A stretch of 64,000 nt of DNA from Rugalucina vietnamica (GCA_964017185.1 OZ024876.1:14137726-14201725), one strand, 5' to 3'; shown: positions 1 to 12,129, numbered from the stretch's first letter. Notes: generated from the letters alone by a model not told the origin. A program made the numbers and translations.

Positions 1-619
1 TTCATAGGTTGCTCCATGTCATTGATAAACCGGTTGATCAGAAACAGCTGTTTTCAAAACATCAGACATGAAATTGTGATCTCTGATAGACTGGTTCTGG
101 TTCAATTTCGTTACTCTCAATCTTGCTAGCAAGTAGGTCTGAGAACCTGTCTACATCTCTGAATGACCTTGCACTATACTGCGCAATGTGAGGCTTGAAA
201 GTCGAACCCACCTTTCGAATACATGTATATACATGCACATGTTTCAATACTATATCAAAACATGTGTATTTTAATGGTTTCTTCATGACGATTATCTAAT
301 GTGGATTCTAACATTTCATCATGTTATAGATTATGTTAAAATTATGTTAATTTTCTTATGCGGCGGCATGTAATTATGTTAATTGTAGATTCGAACGTAC
401 ATATCCTTTTATCAAACAAGGAAAATTTGAACATTTCTTCATGGTAGATTCTGGATTCGAACATTTTGCTTTTCATATCCTGCTTATTTTTACATTGTAT
501 GTCAGTATTCGAACATTTCTTCGAATCCTATACTGTACGATACTTAATGGTGGAATCGACCATTTATTCATACCTTTCAATTTTTGACTTGTCTGATCGC
601 AAATCAAATGGAAACAAAT

Positions 620-853
620 GAGCCGTCTCATGGGAAAACCAACAATCTGCATTGGCGAAAACAAAGACGCAGATCAGCTTCGCGGTAACCGCGAAGCTGA
701 TCAGCGCCTTTGTTTTCGCTACTCGGATAGTACAATTCCTCTTCTACTTAAATCCGAAATTTCAAGCTTCTAGCTGTTTTCTGTGCTTGTACAGGCCGGT
801 TTGTGTCAGACCTGTTCGGGAACCACATTGTTGGTTTTCCCACGAGGCGGCTC
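620..853. mobile_element. GAGCC-type MITE, copy 1
   Basis: A 234-bp element starting GAGCCGTCTCATGGGAAAAC and ending in the inverse, ...GAGGCGGCTC. A long internal hairpin (about 655-720) is built on GCGAAAACAAAGRCGCAGAT. It is flanked by AAAT at 616-619 and 854-857. The paralogous segment at about 3976 reads ACAAATGATAG with a single AAAT, so the empty site is inside this window. No coding capacity. Confidence 0.9.
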
Positions 854-1863
854 AAATGATAGCTACTAATAAATAAACTGAAAGAGTTCGAGCAAATAAG
901 AAAATGAAAGACACAACAACATTAATAAATACTGAAAATTAAGGTATCAGAAGTCCGAGTGTTTTAATATTTTACATTTAAAAATTGTCATATGAAAAAA
1001 TTTATATAATTTTGTGAAACATGCAACTTAAACCTAAGATGTTCAAATTTCTGGATTTTTATGTCTAAAAAAAGATAATTAATATTGAATATTAATTGAC
1101 ATGATATGTAGCATTAGCTACCCAAGTGTGGTCATGGATAAAAAGGCCACTAGACACTGTCTCTGAGATCAGTTACAGATACAGAGTTCAGTAAGCAATT
1201 ATGAATAATTAGGCTTAAATTATATGCAAACGATGGGGTCACTAAACGTTTTATTAAAACCCATGCATCGTAGAAGATATTATCATACGTTGTGGTCTAG
1301 GATGTGGCAAATTGATTTATTAAGTGTTTAGACGACTCTTAGTCCGGTGAGAGAAGCTTCCACATGTGTGCACGATTATGGGCAAGGAACATTTGAGTCG
1401 AGACCAATACATGTTAACACGTATAGATTATTCGCATATCGGTTACATAGCTCTCCTTCAAGAAGGATACCATATTTAACTACTCAGACTAACTCCAAAA
1501 TTTAATCGTTTTAAGCTCGTCTGAGATGTCAGACGCCCAATGTGGATTTTATGTACACAGCTCAGTATGCGTGCAGTCAAGAAACTGGTTAATAAAACAC
1601 TTAAAATTGAACCTTGAGGTCTTTCTGTATAACGATGTTTTCGTAACTTGGTTATTTCATTACGGTAAATGAATTTAGAGAAAATATTTTAAATTATGAA
1701 TAACATATACAAATCTCAATCTATATTAAAGTCTATATTTGTGCGATAGTTTGAATTTTATTTGTAATTGAATCATGAGGCTTTACAAAACAGCAGGAAC
1801 TAAACATTCAAATCTAGACTTCTCGTTCACAGTAGGCTATCTCACTATTATTATTATACAAAT

Positions 1864-2099
1864 GAGCCTACTCAAGGGAAAACCAACAATGTGGTTTCTG
1901 AACAGGTCTGACACAAATCAGGCTGCACAGTCACAGAAGCAGGCTAGAAGCTTGAAATTTCGGATTTAAGAAGAAGAGGAAGTGTACTATCCGTGTAGCG
2001 AAAACAAAGACGCTGATCAGCTTCGCGCGGTTACCGCGAAGCTGATCTGCGTCTTTGTTTTCGCATATGCAGATTGTTGGTTTTTCCATGTGGCGGCTC
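1864..2099. mobile_element. GAGCC-type MITE, copy 2
   Basis: Same family, with the inner part in the opposite orientation to 620-853. AAAT flanks it at 1860-1863 and 2100-2103. The paralogous site at about 6880 reads ATACAAATTATGCTCTGGG without the element, a second direct proof of a 4-bp target duplication. Confidence 0.9.
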
Positions 2100-2883
2100 A
2101 AATTTTGATCTGGGACAGCTGTTTAAGCATTTGGCAAAATGCGTTGTTTTTACATGATGACGATATTCAATTTATTTAAAAGATAAATTCGTTTTTAAAC
2201 TATTTCCGAGTGTTTTTAATAGATCAGATTGAATGTAGACCACACAGCTACATTGTACTGCGTCGATAATATTTACCCTTACAGAATTTATGATGGTCCA
2301 GTTTTACAGTTTAAAATAAGACACGTCTATTGAACAGTAGGGGCTCAGCACTGGCCAGTAACTTGTGCAATTAAAATAAAGCATGAATTCAGTGATTCAA
2401 AATACTAAAATTAGAAGAAAACCAACCAAATCTTGTTTTGTTTTTTTTATTTATTTACAATTACGCTATACAAATCTTTAATTATAAACTTCATTGTGCA
2501 GCAATGAGGATGATGTTTAGGGTGATAACGAAAAGGGATAACAAAGTCAAATTTATCACGTACCTAAACTAGGATTGATTATCAAGAACGAATTTTCAAT
2601 TCTGAGGGCTTCTTTGTGATTCATTCTTTCAGCATGATCAAGTTTAGGGACGATTTATTACGTAAGCAAGATTCTATTGAATTTTCTATAGAAAAATACG
2701 ACGTCCCAAACTCGACGGATAGCGGTGATTAAACGCATTTAACTAAATATAGAAAACTAACTTTACAGATTAAGATATCCAGAGGTTAACACAAGTATTG
2801 ATGAGCTGAATGTATAAATGAATTAATGTGTGTTTTGCACGAGATCCACCATGAAATAAAATGTACTTTTAGTACAGATATCA

Positions 2884-3163
2884 CATCAGGATAACATGTC
2901 CGTGAAATAAATACCTCTTTATACCCCACTTTTATATAGTAAAACTTGGGTATGCAGGGATATACCTATTTTTCTTATTTTTGCTCCAAAACATAGATTG
3001 TGGGTACTTATTAGAACCGCCTCGCGGAGGCGGTTCTAACGTGTACCCACAATCTATGTTTTGGAGCAAAAATAAGAAAAAAATCAAAAGTTCTCTACTG
3101 AAAATTTTCCTTTTTTACAACTTAAAAAATCTCTGTATATTGCATGGGCGTGTTTTCGTAATG
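2884..3163. mobile_element. Hairpin MITE (CATCAGGAAAAC ends), copy 1
   Basis: About 280 bp with imperfect inverted ends: CATCAGGATAACATGTCCGTG on the left, and the reverse complement of GCATGGGCGTGTTTTCGTAATG on the right. The core (about 2975-3080) is a near-perfect hairpin whose arms read AACATAGATTGTGGGTAC and whose tip is GAACCGCCTCGCGGAGGCGG. Sister copies lie at 7666, 39719 (reversed) and 54773. Confidence 0.85.
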
Positions 3164-3734
3164 ATTTATAGATGCATGTTGGTGTAAGACGTAATAATGC
3201 TCGAACAACAGTCCGATTCAAACGGTTCGTGATGCTACTATAAGCGAGGATAAGCGAGGATTAAATCTTCCTATTGGTTGCCAATCCCCTCCATCGACAA
3301 CTGCATTTGTTCAAATAATTCAGTAATACGAAGATAATTGGTCTTCACGTCTGTTGTGATGATCTTTGCCTTTTTATTTTGGTACCATAGAATGTCAAAC
3401 CAGAATCGCCTTGTTGGTGTGTATAATGTGTACAAAGCGAATTATTTTTAAAATTCACAGAATAGCAGTTGTACAGCAAGCTCCTTCTGAAGAAGTGAGT
3501 AAGAACATGTAGTGCATAAATCAAGTTAAAATGAGTTCGGTCCTTGCTGCTTCCTGTTTTTGATTAATTGCTAGATCGAAAATGGCTTCAACATCAGATA
3601 ACTAGCGAATCTACATACACAGGGGCTTTGCATTATTATGATCTTTGAGTGACTTTACCCCATATATCATCACATGAAACTAACGGTTCAAAACACAATT
3701 ATGATATTCGAATCTAACATCAGATCACTTGTAC
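3164..3734. other. Unassigned stretch
   Basis: I see no gene, no conserved splice pattern and no link to the repeats elsewhere in the window. There is a short direct repeat, TAAGCGAGGA, twice at about 3242-3262. Confidence 0.5.
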
Positions 3735-4890
3735 ATTCATGTACATGTTTCTAGTATAGTATATCAAAACATTCATACTTTAATGGGAGATTCGAATTTT
3801 GCTTCATACCGATATTTTAATTGTATAGTCTGACATTTCTTCATATCATTTTTATAACGTATATAATCTTATGTTTTTATTCGAACATTTCATCAAATCG
3901 TGTACGTTTAAATGGTCGATCCGAACTTTTCTTCATATCTGTCAATTTCAGACCTGTCTTATCGCAAATAATATGAAAAACAAATGATAGCTCCCCATTA
4001 ACAAACTAGAATTCAGGGTAGTATGACTTGAGCAAATACGCTAATGAAATACACAACAACATTAATAAATACTGAAAATTTATGTATCGGAAGTCCGATT
4101 GTTTTTAATATTTCTGCATATATAATTGTCGTATATAATTTTCTGTAACATGCAACTTAAACCTAAGGTGTTCAAATTTCTGCAGTTTTATGTCTGAAAA
4201 AGGTTATACAAATTGAATATTAATTAACGTGATATGTAGCATTAGCTACCCAAGAGTGGCCATCGATAAAAAGGACACTACACACTGCTTCTGAGATCAG
4301 TTAAAGATACAGAGTTCATTAGGATTTTATGAATAATTAGGCTTAAATTATATGCATACGAGGGGGTCACTAAACGTTTTATCAAAATCCATGCATCGTA
4401 TAAGATATTATCATACGTTCTGGTATAGTATGTGGCAAATTGATTTATTTGGTGTTTAGACGACTTATGGTCGGGTGACAGACGATTCCATCTGTGTGCA
4501 CGTTCTGTGATATATGGTTTGAGTAACTGGAACATGGGACATTTGAAGGATGCCATCACATGTAACCGTGTATAGTTTTTTTACGCATTTCAGTAAAATA
4601 TCCCACACTCAAATAGGATAACATATTTCACTAGGCATTTGACAACGACATTTGTCTGCTATAATTCTAATCGTTATAAGCTTGATTTAGGTTTTCAGAC
4701 TCACAATGAGACTTTAAAGTACCACCACCCCACTAAGGGCCCAGGTGGTGTCCAAAGAAGAAAGCATATATGTAAGAAGAACAATTATAGCAGTTTTATT
4801 GTAACGGTGTATACTATTACAATTTAAAAAAAAGATGCTTTCATAACTAGTTGATGATAATAACGGTTAACGAGTATGTTTATTTAAGAA

Positions 4891-5038
4891 ATGAATTTCA
4901 TTTTTCTGGTGTTCATGGAGCTATGAACCGCAGTGGGTCGCGTGCAAAGTGAATGAACCCCGAAGGGGTTCATGTAAGCTTTGCTAGCGACCCACTGCGG
5001 TTCATAGCTCCATGAACAACAGAAAAATTAAACTCATT
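4891..5038. mobile_element. Foldback MITE with GTTCATGGAGC arms
   Basis: A near-perfect inverted repeat of about 148 bp. The left arm contains GGAGCTATGAACCGCAGTGG and the right arm contains its exact reverse complement (about 4997-5012). The loop is itself self-complementary (GAACCCCGAAGGGGTTC). The ends are AATGAATTTCATTTTTCTG and an imperfect inverse. The palindrome GTTCATGGAAGTATGAAC also occurs in the tandem pair at 6198-6718. Confidence 0.8.
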
Positions 5039-5048
5039 GCTTATATTT

Positions 5049-6190
5049 ATACTAATGTCCAATGAAAACGTACCACCTACAAAAGTGTAAAAAATATGTT
5101 TTTTGACTGAACATTTCAGTTTGTCTATTTGATATTTCAGTACTGTGATAACCTGTCAAAATCATGGCACGTTCGCAAATCTGTCTGATAAGTGATGCTC
5201 CGAGGATAAAGCAACCAAGACGTTAACCGTCAAAAAGAAAATCACAAAACCTGTATTCGAATGCGCCAGATGTGAAGAAATTAACAGTCACGCATCGACT
5301 AGCGCCTAGAAGATGCATAACGTCGAAACATGAAGAATTCGACAGTCAGTGTACTTCGAAAACGTCAACGTGGCATTCTTGACGTCATAAGCAACATTTT
5401 GACCACTGCACAATAACAGAGACATTAAAAAGGCAATCAAATGTCTGCAGCAAAATTGCGATTAAATCACAGATGTGAGCCGTTTTTGTCCAGAAATCTT
5501 GCCCATTACACCATAAAGGCTTAGGATTTTGACGTTTAATGGCTAACGTAAAGCGTTAAAATCGCAAACACGTTGAACCTAAATGACCTATACATCTTTT
5601 ATTGTACGCTTATATTCATCTCGACAAACAAAAACGATTTTAAGAAATTCTGACTCGATAGCGTTTCCGGAAGCGGCTGGAGAGAAGCTTAAAATTGACG
5701 TCAGTCATCGAACGTCATTCTAGAAAATGATTTCGGTGACGTTTTGCATATGTTAAGATTCGTATTCCCAAAATAAACTGTTTTTGGGATATCTGTATGA
5801 AAAAAAAAAACGTTTGTGAACGTTTTTTGACCGAATTTGCAAGACTTTGCATTTTTGAGGCGTGCATGGTGACGCGTAGAGCGCTTTTACCGTGTGTTGT
5901 GATGCGATGTAGTGGTTGACTAGGCGGCGAATAGTTCGTAGAGCTACTCGCATACGGGAAAATCATTTCCGGGATTTTTGAATCAGTCATAGCTTACGTA
6001 AAATTGAATAAACGTAATTTGTAGTCTGACGTAACGTTGCTTACAAACCGTCGCGGGGGATAAACTTTTGGCGTAGAAACATTGCATTCAACCTATATAA
6101 TATAAGGAAACATCATACGTGCACAAAGGTTTTGATATCCCGCAACTAAGAGCATCCTAGGAGTGGTACGTTTTCATTGGACATGAGTAT
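5049..6190. mobile_element. 1.1-kb TIR element, non-autonomous
   Basis: The left end is ATACTAATGTCCAATGAAAA followed by CGTACCAC. The right end (6163-6190) is the inverse with one mismatch, giving 28-bp TIRs. The inside is rich in ACGTC words and has overlapping short open frames on the minus strand (5715-5990) that I cannot match to any family. Superfamily unknown. Confidence 0.75.
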
Positions 6191-6197
6191 ACATTCA

Positions 6198-6718
6198 TTT
6201 CTCTCTATCGCTTGTTGAAAAAACCACCAAGGCGGTCACTTTTACCAGCAAACAGAGAATCTACACACTGTGTGTGTTCAAACAGCGGAACGGCGTCGAC
6301 GTTTACAACGTCTAATCAGATTCAGATTTGGCGAGATTCATGTTTTTTGACGTCAAGTTTGGATTACGTCACGTCGCGTGACACAATGTTGTTCATGGAA
6401 GTATGAACACAGATGAACATCTAATGGTTCATCTAAGGAGGTCTTAGAAAAATGTAAATATTTCTCTCTATCGCTTGTTGAAAAATCACCAAGGCGGTCA
6501 CATTTACAAGCAAACAAAGAATCTACACACAGTGGGTGTTCAAACAGCGGAACGGCGTCGACGTTTACAACGTCCAATCAGATTGGCGAGATTCATGTTT
6601 TTTGACGTCAAGTTTGGATTACGTCACGTCGCGTGACACAATGTTGTTCATGGAAGTATGAACACAGATGGACATCTAATGGTTCATCTAAGGAGGTTTT
6701 AGAAGAATGTAAATATTT
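6198..6718. repeat. Tandem duplication, 263-bp period
   Basis: Two nearly identical head-to-tail copies start TTTCTCTCTATCGCTTGTTG at 6198 and 6461. The second lacks an 8-bp CAGATTTG-like segment near 6580. Each contains GACGTC palindromes, a run of ACGTCACGTCGCGTGAC type, and the 18-bp near-palindrome GTTCATGGAAGTATGAAC. The high identity says the duplication is recent. Confidence 0.9.
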
Positions 6719-7343
6719 TAAGTTAGCATCTTTATATGTTTAGTTCCATTTTTATTTACGTGATAATGTGAATTTTTAGAAACTACACTTTTAAGGTTTT
6801 ATTACGCAGCACGAACTTAACATAAAAATAAAGTTCAGACTTAATCAGGCTCTTTCACAGTAGGCTGTCTCACAATTATTATACAAATTATGCTCTGGGA
6901 CAGCTTTATAAGCATTAGGCAAAATGTTTCGTTTTTACGTGATGACGATATTCAATTTATTAAAAAGATAAATTCGTTTTTAATCTATTTCAAATGTCAA
7001 GCGTTTGAAATCCTTGCAATTTGAATGTACTCAGCTGCTGAGTCGATAAGAGTTTATATGTATACAGAATTTAAGCGGATCCCATTTACAGCTTTAAAAG
7101 CCTTATGAAAAGTGAATGGTAAGCTATGACCTGGAACCGGTAAAACAGATAAAACTTGTATTCGATCATTCAAAAACTTGAAGTAGGGCCAAAAAGATGA
7201 AAAACTTTGGCAATATCCCTATGCAAACCTTTTTACCTTCATTGTACTGTATTTAGGGCACGAGCGTGCACAGGTTACATTTATTTGTATAAGAGTAATA
7301 CCGTGATGGGCTTACAAACGCGGTCTTGTTATCAAGAACATAT

Positions 7344-7577
7344 GAGCGACGGCATAAGCAAACCAAAAATCTGCATATGCGAAAACAAAGACGCAGATCA
7401 GCTTCGCGGTAATCGCGAAGCTAATAAGCGCATTTGTTTTCGCTAAACAGATAGCACAATTCCTCTACTTTCTAAATCCAAAATTTCAAGCTTCTAGCCA
7501 TCTTCTGTGATGGTACAAACCACTTTGCGTCGTACCTGTTCTAAAACCACATTGTTGGTTGTCACATGATGCGGCTC
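7344..7577. mobile_element. GAGCC-type MITE, copy 3
   Basis: Same family as 620-853, with more degenerate ends (GAGCGACGGC... ...GCGGCTC). Flanked by ATAT at 7340-7343 and 7578-7581, so the 4-bp duplication is not restricted to AAAT. Confidence 0.85.
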
Positions 7578-7665
7578 ATATTTTCTATTCTGGTGGGTTC
7601 TTTAATTCCTTCTTTCAGCATGATCAGGTTTTAGTGAAGATTTATTACGTAAACGAGATTCAATT

Positions 7666-7944
7666 CATCAGGAAAACATGTCCGTGCAATGTATACCCCT
7701 TTGAACCCCACTTTTATATAGCAAAACTGGGGTATGCAGGGGTATACCTATTTTTCTTATTTTTGCTCTAAAACATAGATTGTGGGTACTCGTTAGAACC
7801 GCCTCGGCGAGGCGGTTCTAACGTGTACCCACAATCTATGTTTTGAGCAAAAATAAGAAAAATATCAAAATTTTTCCGATGAAATTTTCAATTTTTACAG
7901 CTGAAAAAAATCTCTGTATATTGCATGGGCAAGTTTTCGTAATG
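7666..7944. mobile_element. Hairpin MITE (CATCAGGAAAAC ends), copy 2
   Basis: Close sister of 2884-3163: same termini, same GTGGGTAC hairpin arms, tip GAACCGCCTCGGCGAGGCGG. It sits at the equivalent place in tandem segment A, so it may predate that duplication. Confidence 0.85.
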
Positions 7945-8865
7945 TGAATTCTCTACAGAAATACGTCGCAAAATCGATAGGCATTAGTAATTAATTCCAA
8001 AATTCTTAAAATTCTAATTGAATCACACAGTGATAATTTGTTCCATTTTAAGGAGTCATTTTCCTCACGATTTTGTTATCAAATTTGACTCTGCTGTAAA
8101 TCATGCAAGATGAAAGGCATCTGTCAAATCCGTGATTAAACGAACAAGAAATGTTCAAAATATAACCTATTTTCGACTCATGGACTTGCTGGCAATGGAC
8201 GTGTCCGTATCATTGGACGGGTCAATGTCTAACGCAGTTCAAGGACGGGTAAATGGGTAATCGGCGGAAGAAAATGTATAAATGGTGCTTAAGGTCTGAC
8301 TCGGTACAAGGTCATGTTAGATCGAATATATTCCAAACATCGACTCTGCTAATGACATAGGTACTGTGAAGACGTGAAGATAACAGTTATGACAATTATA
8401 CAGCTCCTTTCCCTTATTCGACCAGTGTTCAACCAATGTTCACATGTTCACTATTTTGAATTCATGTCCAGGAATATTATTAGGAGTTAGAATAATCGTG
8501 GAAGATATGTATTATACAAAGGTTGAATAGTCGTTTTAACAAAAACAGTAACAAATCTGTTCTGCCTTCTAATCTGAGTCATCACTGCATCTATAATTAT
8601 ACGACTGCATCGTTCGTCCGTGTGTATTAGAATGATACGTTTCGTTTGATTCATTCTTTTATTTATTGACATGAATTTATCTCAGTTTAATTTGTATTTA
8701 TTTTTTTATTTGTTTATTTATTTATTGTTGTTTTTGTTGTTTTCCACATACACACAGACGAAACAAAGTAACCCATATCTCCTCTAATGCATATTTACAT
8801 GTAAAACCATAAATCATGTGCATCTTCTGTTTTTAATTATTTTTATTTATTTATTTATTTTTATT
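7945..8865. other. Unassigned stretch with TTTA-rich tracts
   Basis: I see no gene here. The stretch holds AT-rich simple sequence at about 8697-8735 (TTTAT units). The upper end runs into the TTTA tail of the following SINE. Confidence 0.45.
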
Positions 8866-9090
8866 CAGTTTTACGTCCCTTTCAAGATTATTTCAGGTCA
8901 TATGAGACGGGCCAATCAGTAGGTGGGCAAAAACAGGAGAACCCCGAGAAAAACCACCTGACACACCCGCAAGCAGAACTTGGCTTGTCTCACATGTTGC
9001 CAGTGCGGGGCTCGAACCCGCACCAAACAGCGTCGAGATGATCGAGTGATTTAGAAACAGCACTCTTAACCGCTCGGCCACGGGGGCCGC
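8866..9090 (-). mobile_element. tRNA-derived SINE, copy 1
   Basis: Read on the minus strand, it begins with a tRNA-like head: GTGGCCGAGCGGTTAAGA is a good A box and GGTTCGAGCCC a good B box, as in class II (Leu/Ser-like) tRNAs. A body follows (GCCAAGTTCTGCTTGCGGGT, TTTTTCTCGGGGTTCTC, TTGAAAGGGACGT), then an AAATAAATAAAT tail. A second copy at 42900-43170 shares the body and has a clear target duplication. The body and tail show that this is a SINE, not a tRNA gene. Confidence 0.85.
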
Positions 9091-9139
9091 TTCAACAATA
9101 TCTCTTATTAATTGTTTAGTGATTGGCAAAATGACTTAC

Positions 9140-9182
9140 CATGTGATCCAAAAAGAAGCAAGAAAATCCACAGAAATCTCAT
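9140..9182 (-). CDS. Putative signal-peptide first exon
   Basis: On the minus strand, an ATG at 9182-9180 opens the frame MRFLWIFLLLFGSH and then meets CATG|GTAAGT, a near-consensus splice donor, after 14 codons plus one base (phase 1). The residues form a textbook secretion signal: one Arg, then a hydrophobic Leu/Phe core. I infer the first coding exon of a secreted or membrane protein. I cannot identify the rest, because the next stretch on this strand is a SINE (8866-9090) and no downstream exon is obvious. A start further upstream is not excluded. Chance occurrence is possible, but the signal-plus-donor pairing is unusual in this window. Confidence 0.45.
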
Positions 9183-10440
9183 TAAATCCTTTGATCCTAA
9201 CGTCCTCTCCAATTTATCCATATTCGAAAAGTATTTCTATCAATCCATATTTACTTCCATTCACATTTTGACACGTTAGTCGTACTCCTACATAAATAAA
9301 CCTCACATCTTCACCTTTGTTAAATAACCATCTTTGATTTTTTTCATCACCGAAAGAAAATTACATTTTTCCGATTTTAATGCGTTACGCTATACAATCA
9401 TGAAAACTCGGTAATAGATCACATCAGGAAGATTTACACTTCGTTTCACCAATCCGAATAATATTTCCACTAAGTAATCAAGCGCTAACTAAACCATTTG
9501 TCTGTCATAATTCGTAGAGAGCATCTATATCCACTGGGTGTTGAACTTTATTAAGGTTTATGGGCACACTTTCGAACAAGGCAGGAATCACAAACCTCTT
9601 TTAAGAATTTACCGAAGAAAACACACAACATCCCAAAACTTGTCTCCCTTTACATACACGAATCTTCCTTAAGGTTACCTGAGGACAACTAAAGATGTTT
9701 AGTCGCAACGAATGACACTAGAAAATTACAACCTATTTCATCAAAACTATCCACTTCAGTCCTATCCGGTACTTGTTTTGCATAAACTACTCCACACACC
9801 GTTTTATTGTACTCCTTCAGTTTATCCCATAAAGTGTATATTCACATAGTCGTATGACTAGTAATTAGTCAATTGTCTTAATCTCCATATAATAGTCGAA
9901 GTTTTGCCTTTCAACCTGAAAAGAATGAGGTACAGAAATATATCAAAATACAAAGAATATAATATCAAAAACAGGATGTGTAATAAGTTCTTATTACATT
10001 TTTTATCTTATGATAAAATGTGCAGTCACAAATTAGATGTCAAGAGTTGTGAACTGTGAAATACCTTAAATCATATAGGTTTTAATCATTTCTTTAGATC
10101 TATTTTATCAGTATTTTACGAGGACCTATAAAATTATTCATTTTCTACAACTCGATATAATACCTAGCAACGCATAATTTAACCAGTAAACACCCAGCAA
10201 CCGGACCCTGACAGATCCCTTTTCTGGACTTCAGAATACGATTCAGTTATAATTTTATTTTGACGATACAAAAATCATCGATTTTGAAAGTCGATATAGC
10301 AAGGAGGGAACGATTGAGGGATGCCTAGTCCGAAATCTTCTAATGATTTTGTTTTAAATATTGTTACTATACCAGTATATTTGTCGTGTAGTTTCTACAC
10401 TGGCTATACACTAGGTCACCCAAAGTAACTACTTAGTAAA
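9183..10440. other. Unassigned stretch upstream of the signal-peptide exon
   Basis: AT-rich sequence without long frames. If the exon at 9140-9182 is real, its 5' untranslated region and promoter lie at the low end of this stretch. I found no repeat family members here. Confidence 0.4.
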
Positions 10441-10954
10441 ATAATTTAAATATGAAAGCTAAATTGACAAGGATTGGTCATATATCACAAATACTACAAC
10501 CAACCCACACGGCTAGCGAAACAACCGCATCTATATCTATATTAATGTATCTGGCTCCCTATATTTGACTGATCGGAACAGTTTAAACTATTCATCATAA
10601 AAGCTTTGTCACAAGAGAGCCTATTTCTTGCATTTGTAGTATGTCAACGACGCCGACCAGCAAATGTAGAGAACGAATTTCGAGGACAGCTGAGCTCGTT
10701 TGTACATCCAAATTCGACAAAAGTAATAAACTCTTACTGAAGGCTATCAATTCGTCTGACTATGATGGAAGATGTAGACAGGTTATGATATAACGGGGTC
10801 GATAAACTTTTAAACCGCTGTTCATGTAAGTAAAATAACTGATTCTCTATATTTAATATAATTTATTTTACATTTATTCGTTTTGTTTTTAAATGAAATT
10901 TGTATTTGCGTAAAGAATAATAAGATGTCAACCCTCAAATCTGAAATGATGACT

Positions 10955-11175
10955 GAGCCTCATGACCGATTTTTCCCTATGCGAAAACAAAGGCGCAGAT
11001 CAGCTGTTCAGTAACTGCACAACTGATTAGTGCCTTTGTGTTCGCTACTCAGATACATGTGGTACAATTCCTCACTAAAATTTCAAGCGTCTAGCTTTCT
11101 CCTGTGACTGTACAGGTCGGTTTGTGTCGGATCTGGTCGAAAACCCCGAAGACCTGTTTTCTCGCGCCTCGCCTC
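10955..11175. mobile_element. GAGCC-type MITE, degenerate copy 4
   Basis: GAGCCTCATGACC at the left and GCGCCTCGCCTC at the right, with the GCGAAAACAAAGGCGCAGAT hairpin inside. The flanks GACT and AACT suggest a decayed 4-bp duplication. The other unit-B copies lack it. Confidence 0.7.
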
Positions 11176-11857
11176 AACTGTTATGGTGAATGCGTAGGTT
11201 TGAATCCAACCAGGTAGCATTTATGCCGATTTTGGTATTTGAATAAACCCCTCGCATATTTCCTCAACTTTACCGACCATTATAATACATGGATTTCGCT
11301 TTCACTATTTTGCACAAAACTAATTATTGACTGAATATCAGCCATGATTAATATTCTTTCCGAGTAGACACACGCCACAGATTTGCCATCGTAAATATGA
11401 ATGGTCTACTTGTAATTGCTCAAATGCGAACTTTGGTTCAAAGTTTTGCTGAAAAAGCAAATTGTTAATATATGTATTTACATATAAACATACAATAAAC
11501 ATAAAATGATTAAATATAAGACAGCAAACATCAGCTGCCAATTAAACAGTAGTTTACTAGACATCCATGATAAAATCAGACATTGTGTCTAAATTTTAAT
11601 GCAATCATCATGATCATTGGCATCTATCCCTTTCACGTCTGAGTAAAAACATCATGATTCAAATATTTTACAGTGATCAAGCAATATGACATTATTATCA
11701 GTCGTATCTGAACCCTAGGTTAATCACATTGAAAGCACAATTTACACCTCTATTACCAAATATTCATTTTCTTACAAAACTGTAAGCCCGTTGGTCATTC
11801 AACATCGACATAATTAGCGTATATATAAAATATTATTCCAAACATTACACAAATATT

Positions 11858-12129
11858 AAAAGGTACAAGTAGGCAAAGATCAGGAAAATGCGCAATCAGA
11901 AAAAAGATTCCCACTCCAAAAACCGAGGTGGGGAAAAACCAAACTAACAATCAGGTACTTATACCATGAAAACATATCGTAAGACGAATGAGCAACTATT
12001 TTCCCAATAGGTGGCCACTCAGTTATCTAAACTTAACTAAAAGTATGAAAACATACATAAGGCACCAACAGCACAAAAATTTTAAACACCAAGACATAAA
12101 ACAAAAAGAACCACCACAGAAGTATCGCC
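11858..12129 (-). mobile_element. Retro-like family R, copy 1 (3' part)
   Basis: Family R is described on its inferred sense (minus) strand. All copies share the end ...TTGCCTACTTGTACCTTTT and differ in where the other end stops, as 5'-truncated retroelements do. This copy carries the 3' part, then is broken at 12129 by an inverted fragment (12130-12313), after which the same copy resumes. Confidence 0.7.

Larger units (their letters stand above)
220..2800. repeat. Tandem segment A, copy 1
   Basis: This stretch shares long runs of similarity, in the same order, with 3735-7665. Examples are the block beginning ACAACAACATTAATAAATAC at about 913 and again at 4053, and the block GATGACGATATTCAATTTAT at about 2157 and 6944. 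The spacing (about 3.1 kb between the first pair, 4.8 kb between the second) differs because copy 2 gained insertions at 4.9-6.7 kb. No long open frame is conserved between the copies, so I see a non-coding duplication. Two MITEs (620-853 and 1864-2099) sit in this copy and are absent from copy 2. Confidence 0.75.
3735..7665. repeat. Tandem segment A, copy 2 (with insertions)
   Basis: Diverged direct copy of 220-2800. Similarity runs 3735-4870, is interrupted by a cluster of insertions (4891-6718), and resumes at about 6770-7660. Because it lacks the MITEs found at 620 and 1864, it acts as their empty site. The longest open frames here overlap repeats and are not conserved in copy 1. Confidence 0.7.

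Noticed and set aside
655-720. Rho-independent terminator or regulatory hairpin
   Set aside because: The hairpin is the conserved core of the GAGCC MITE family, found in at least seven other places.
5715-5990. 91-codon minus-strand frame inside the 1.1-kb TIR element
   Set aside because: Overlaps another frame, no transposase motif, and a poly-F run from an A tract.
9000-9090. tRNA-Leu/Ser gene on the minus strand
   Set aside because: A and B boxes are good, but the sequence continues into the same SINE body and AT tail as the copy at 42900, which has a 13-bp target duplication.
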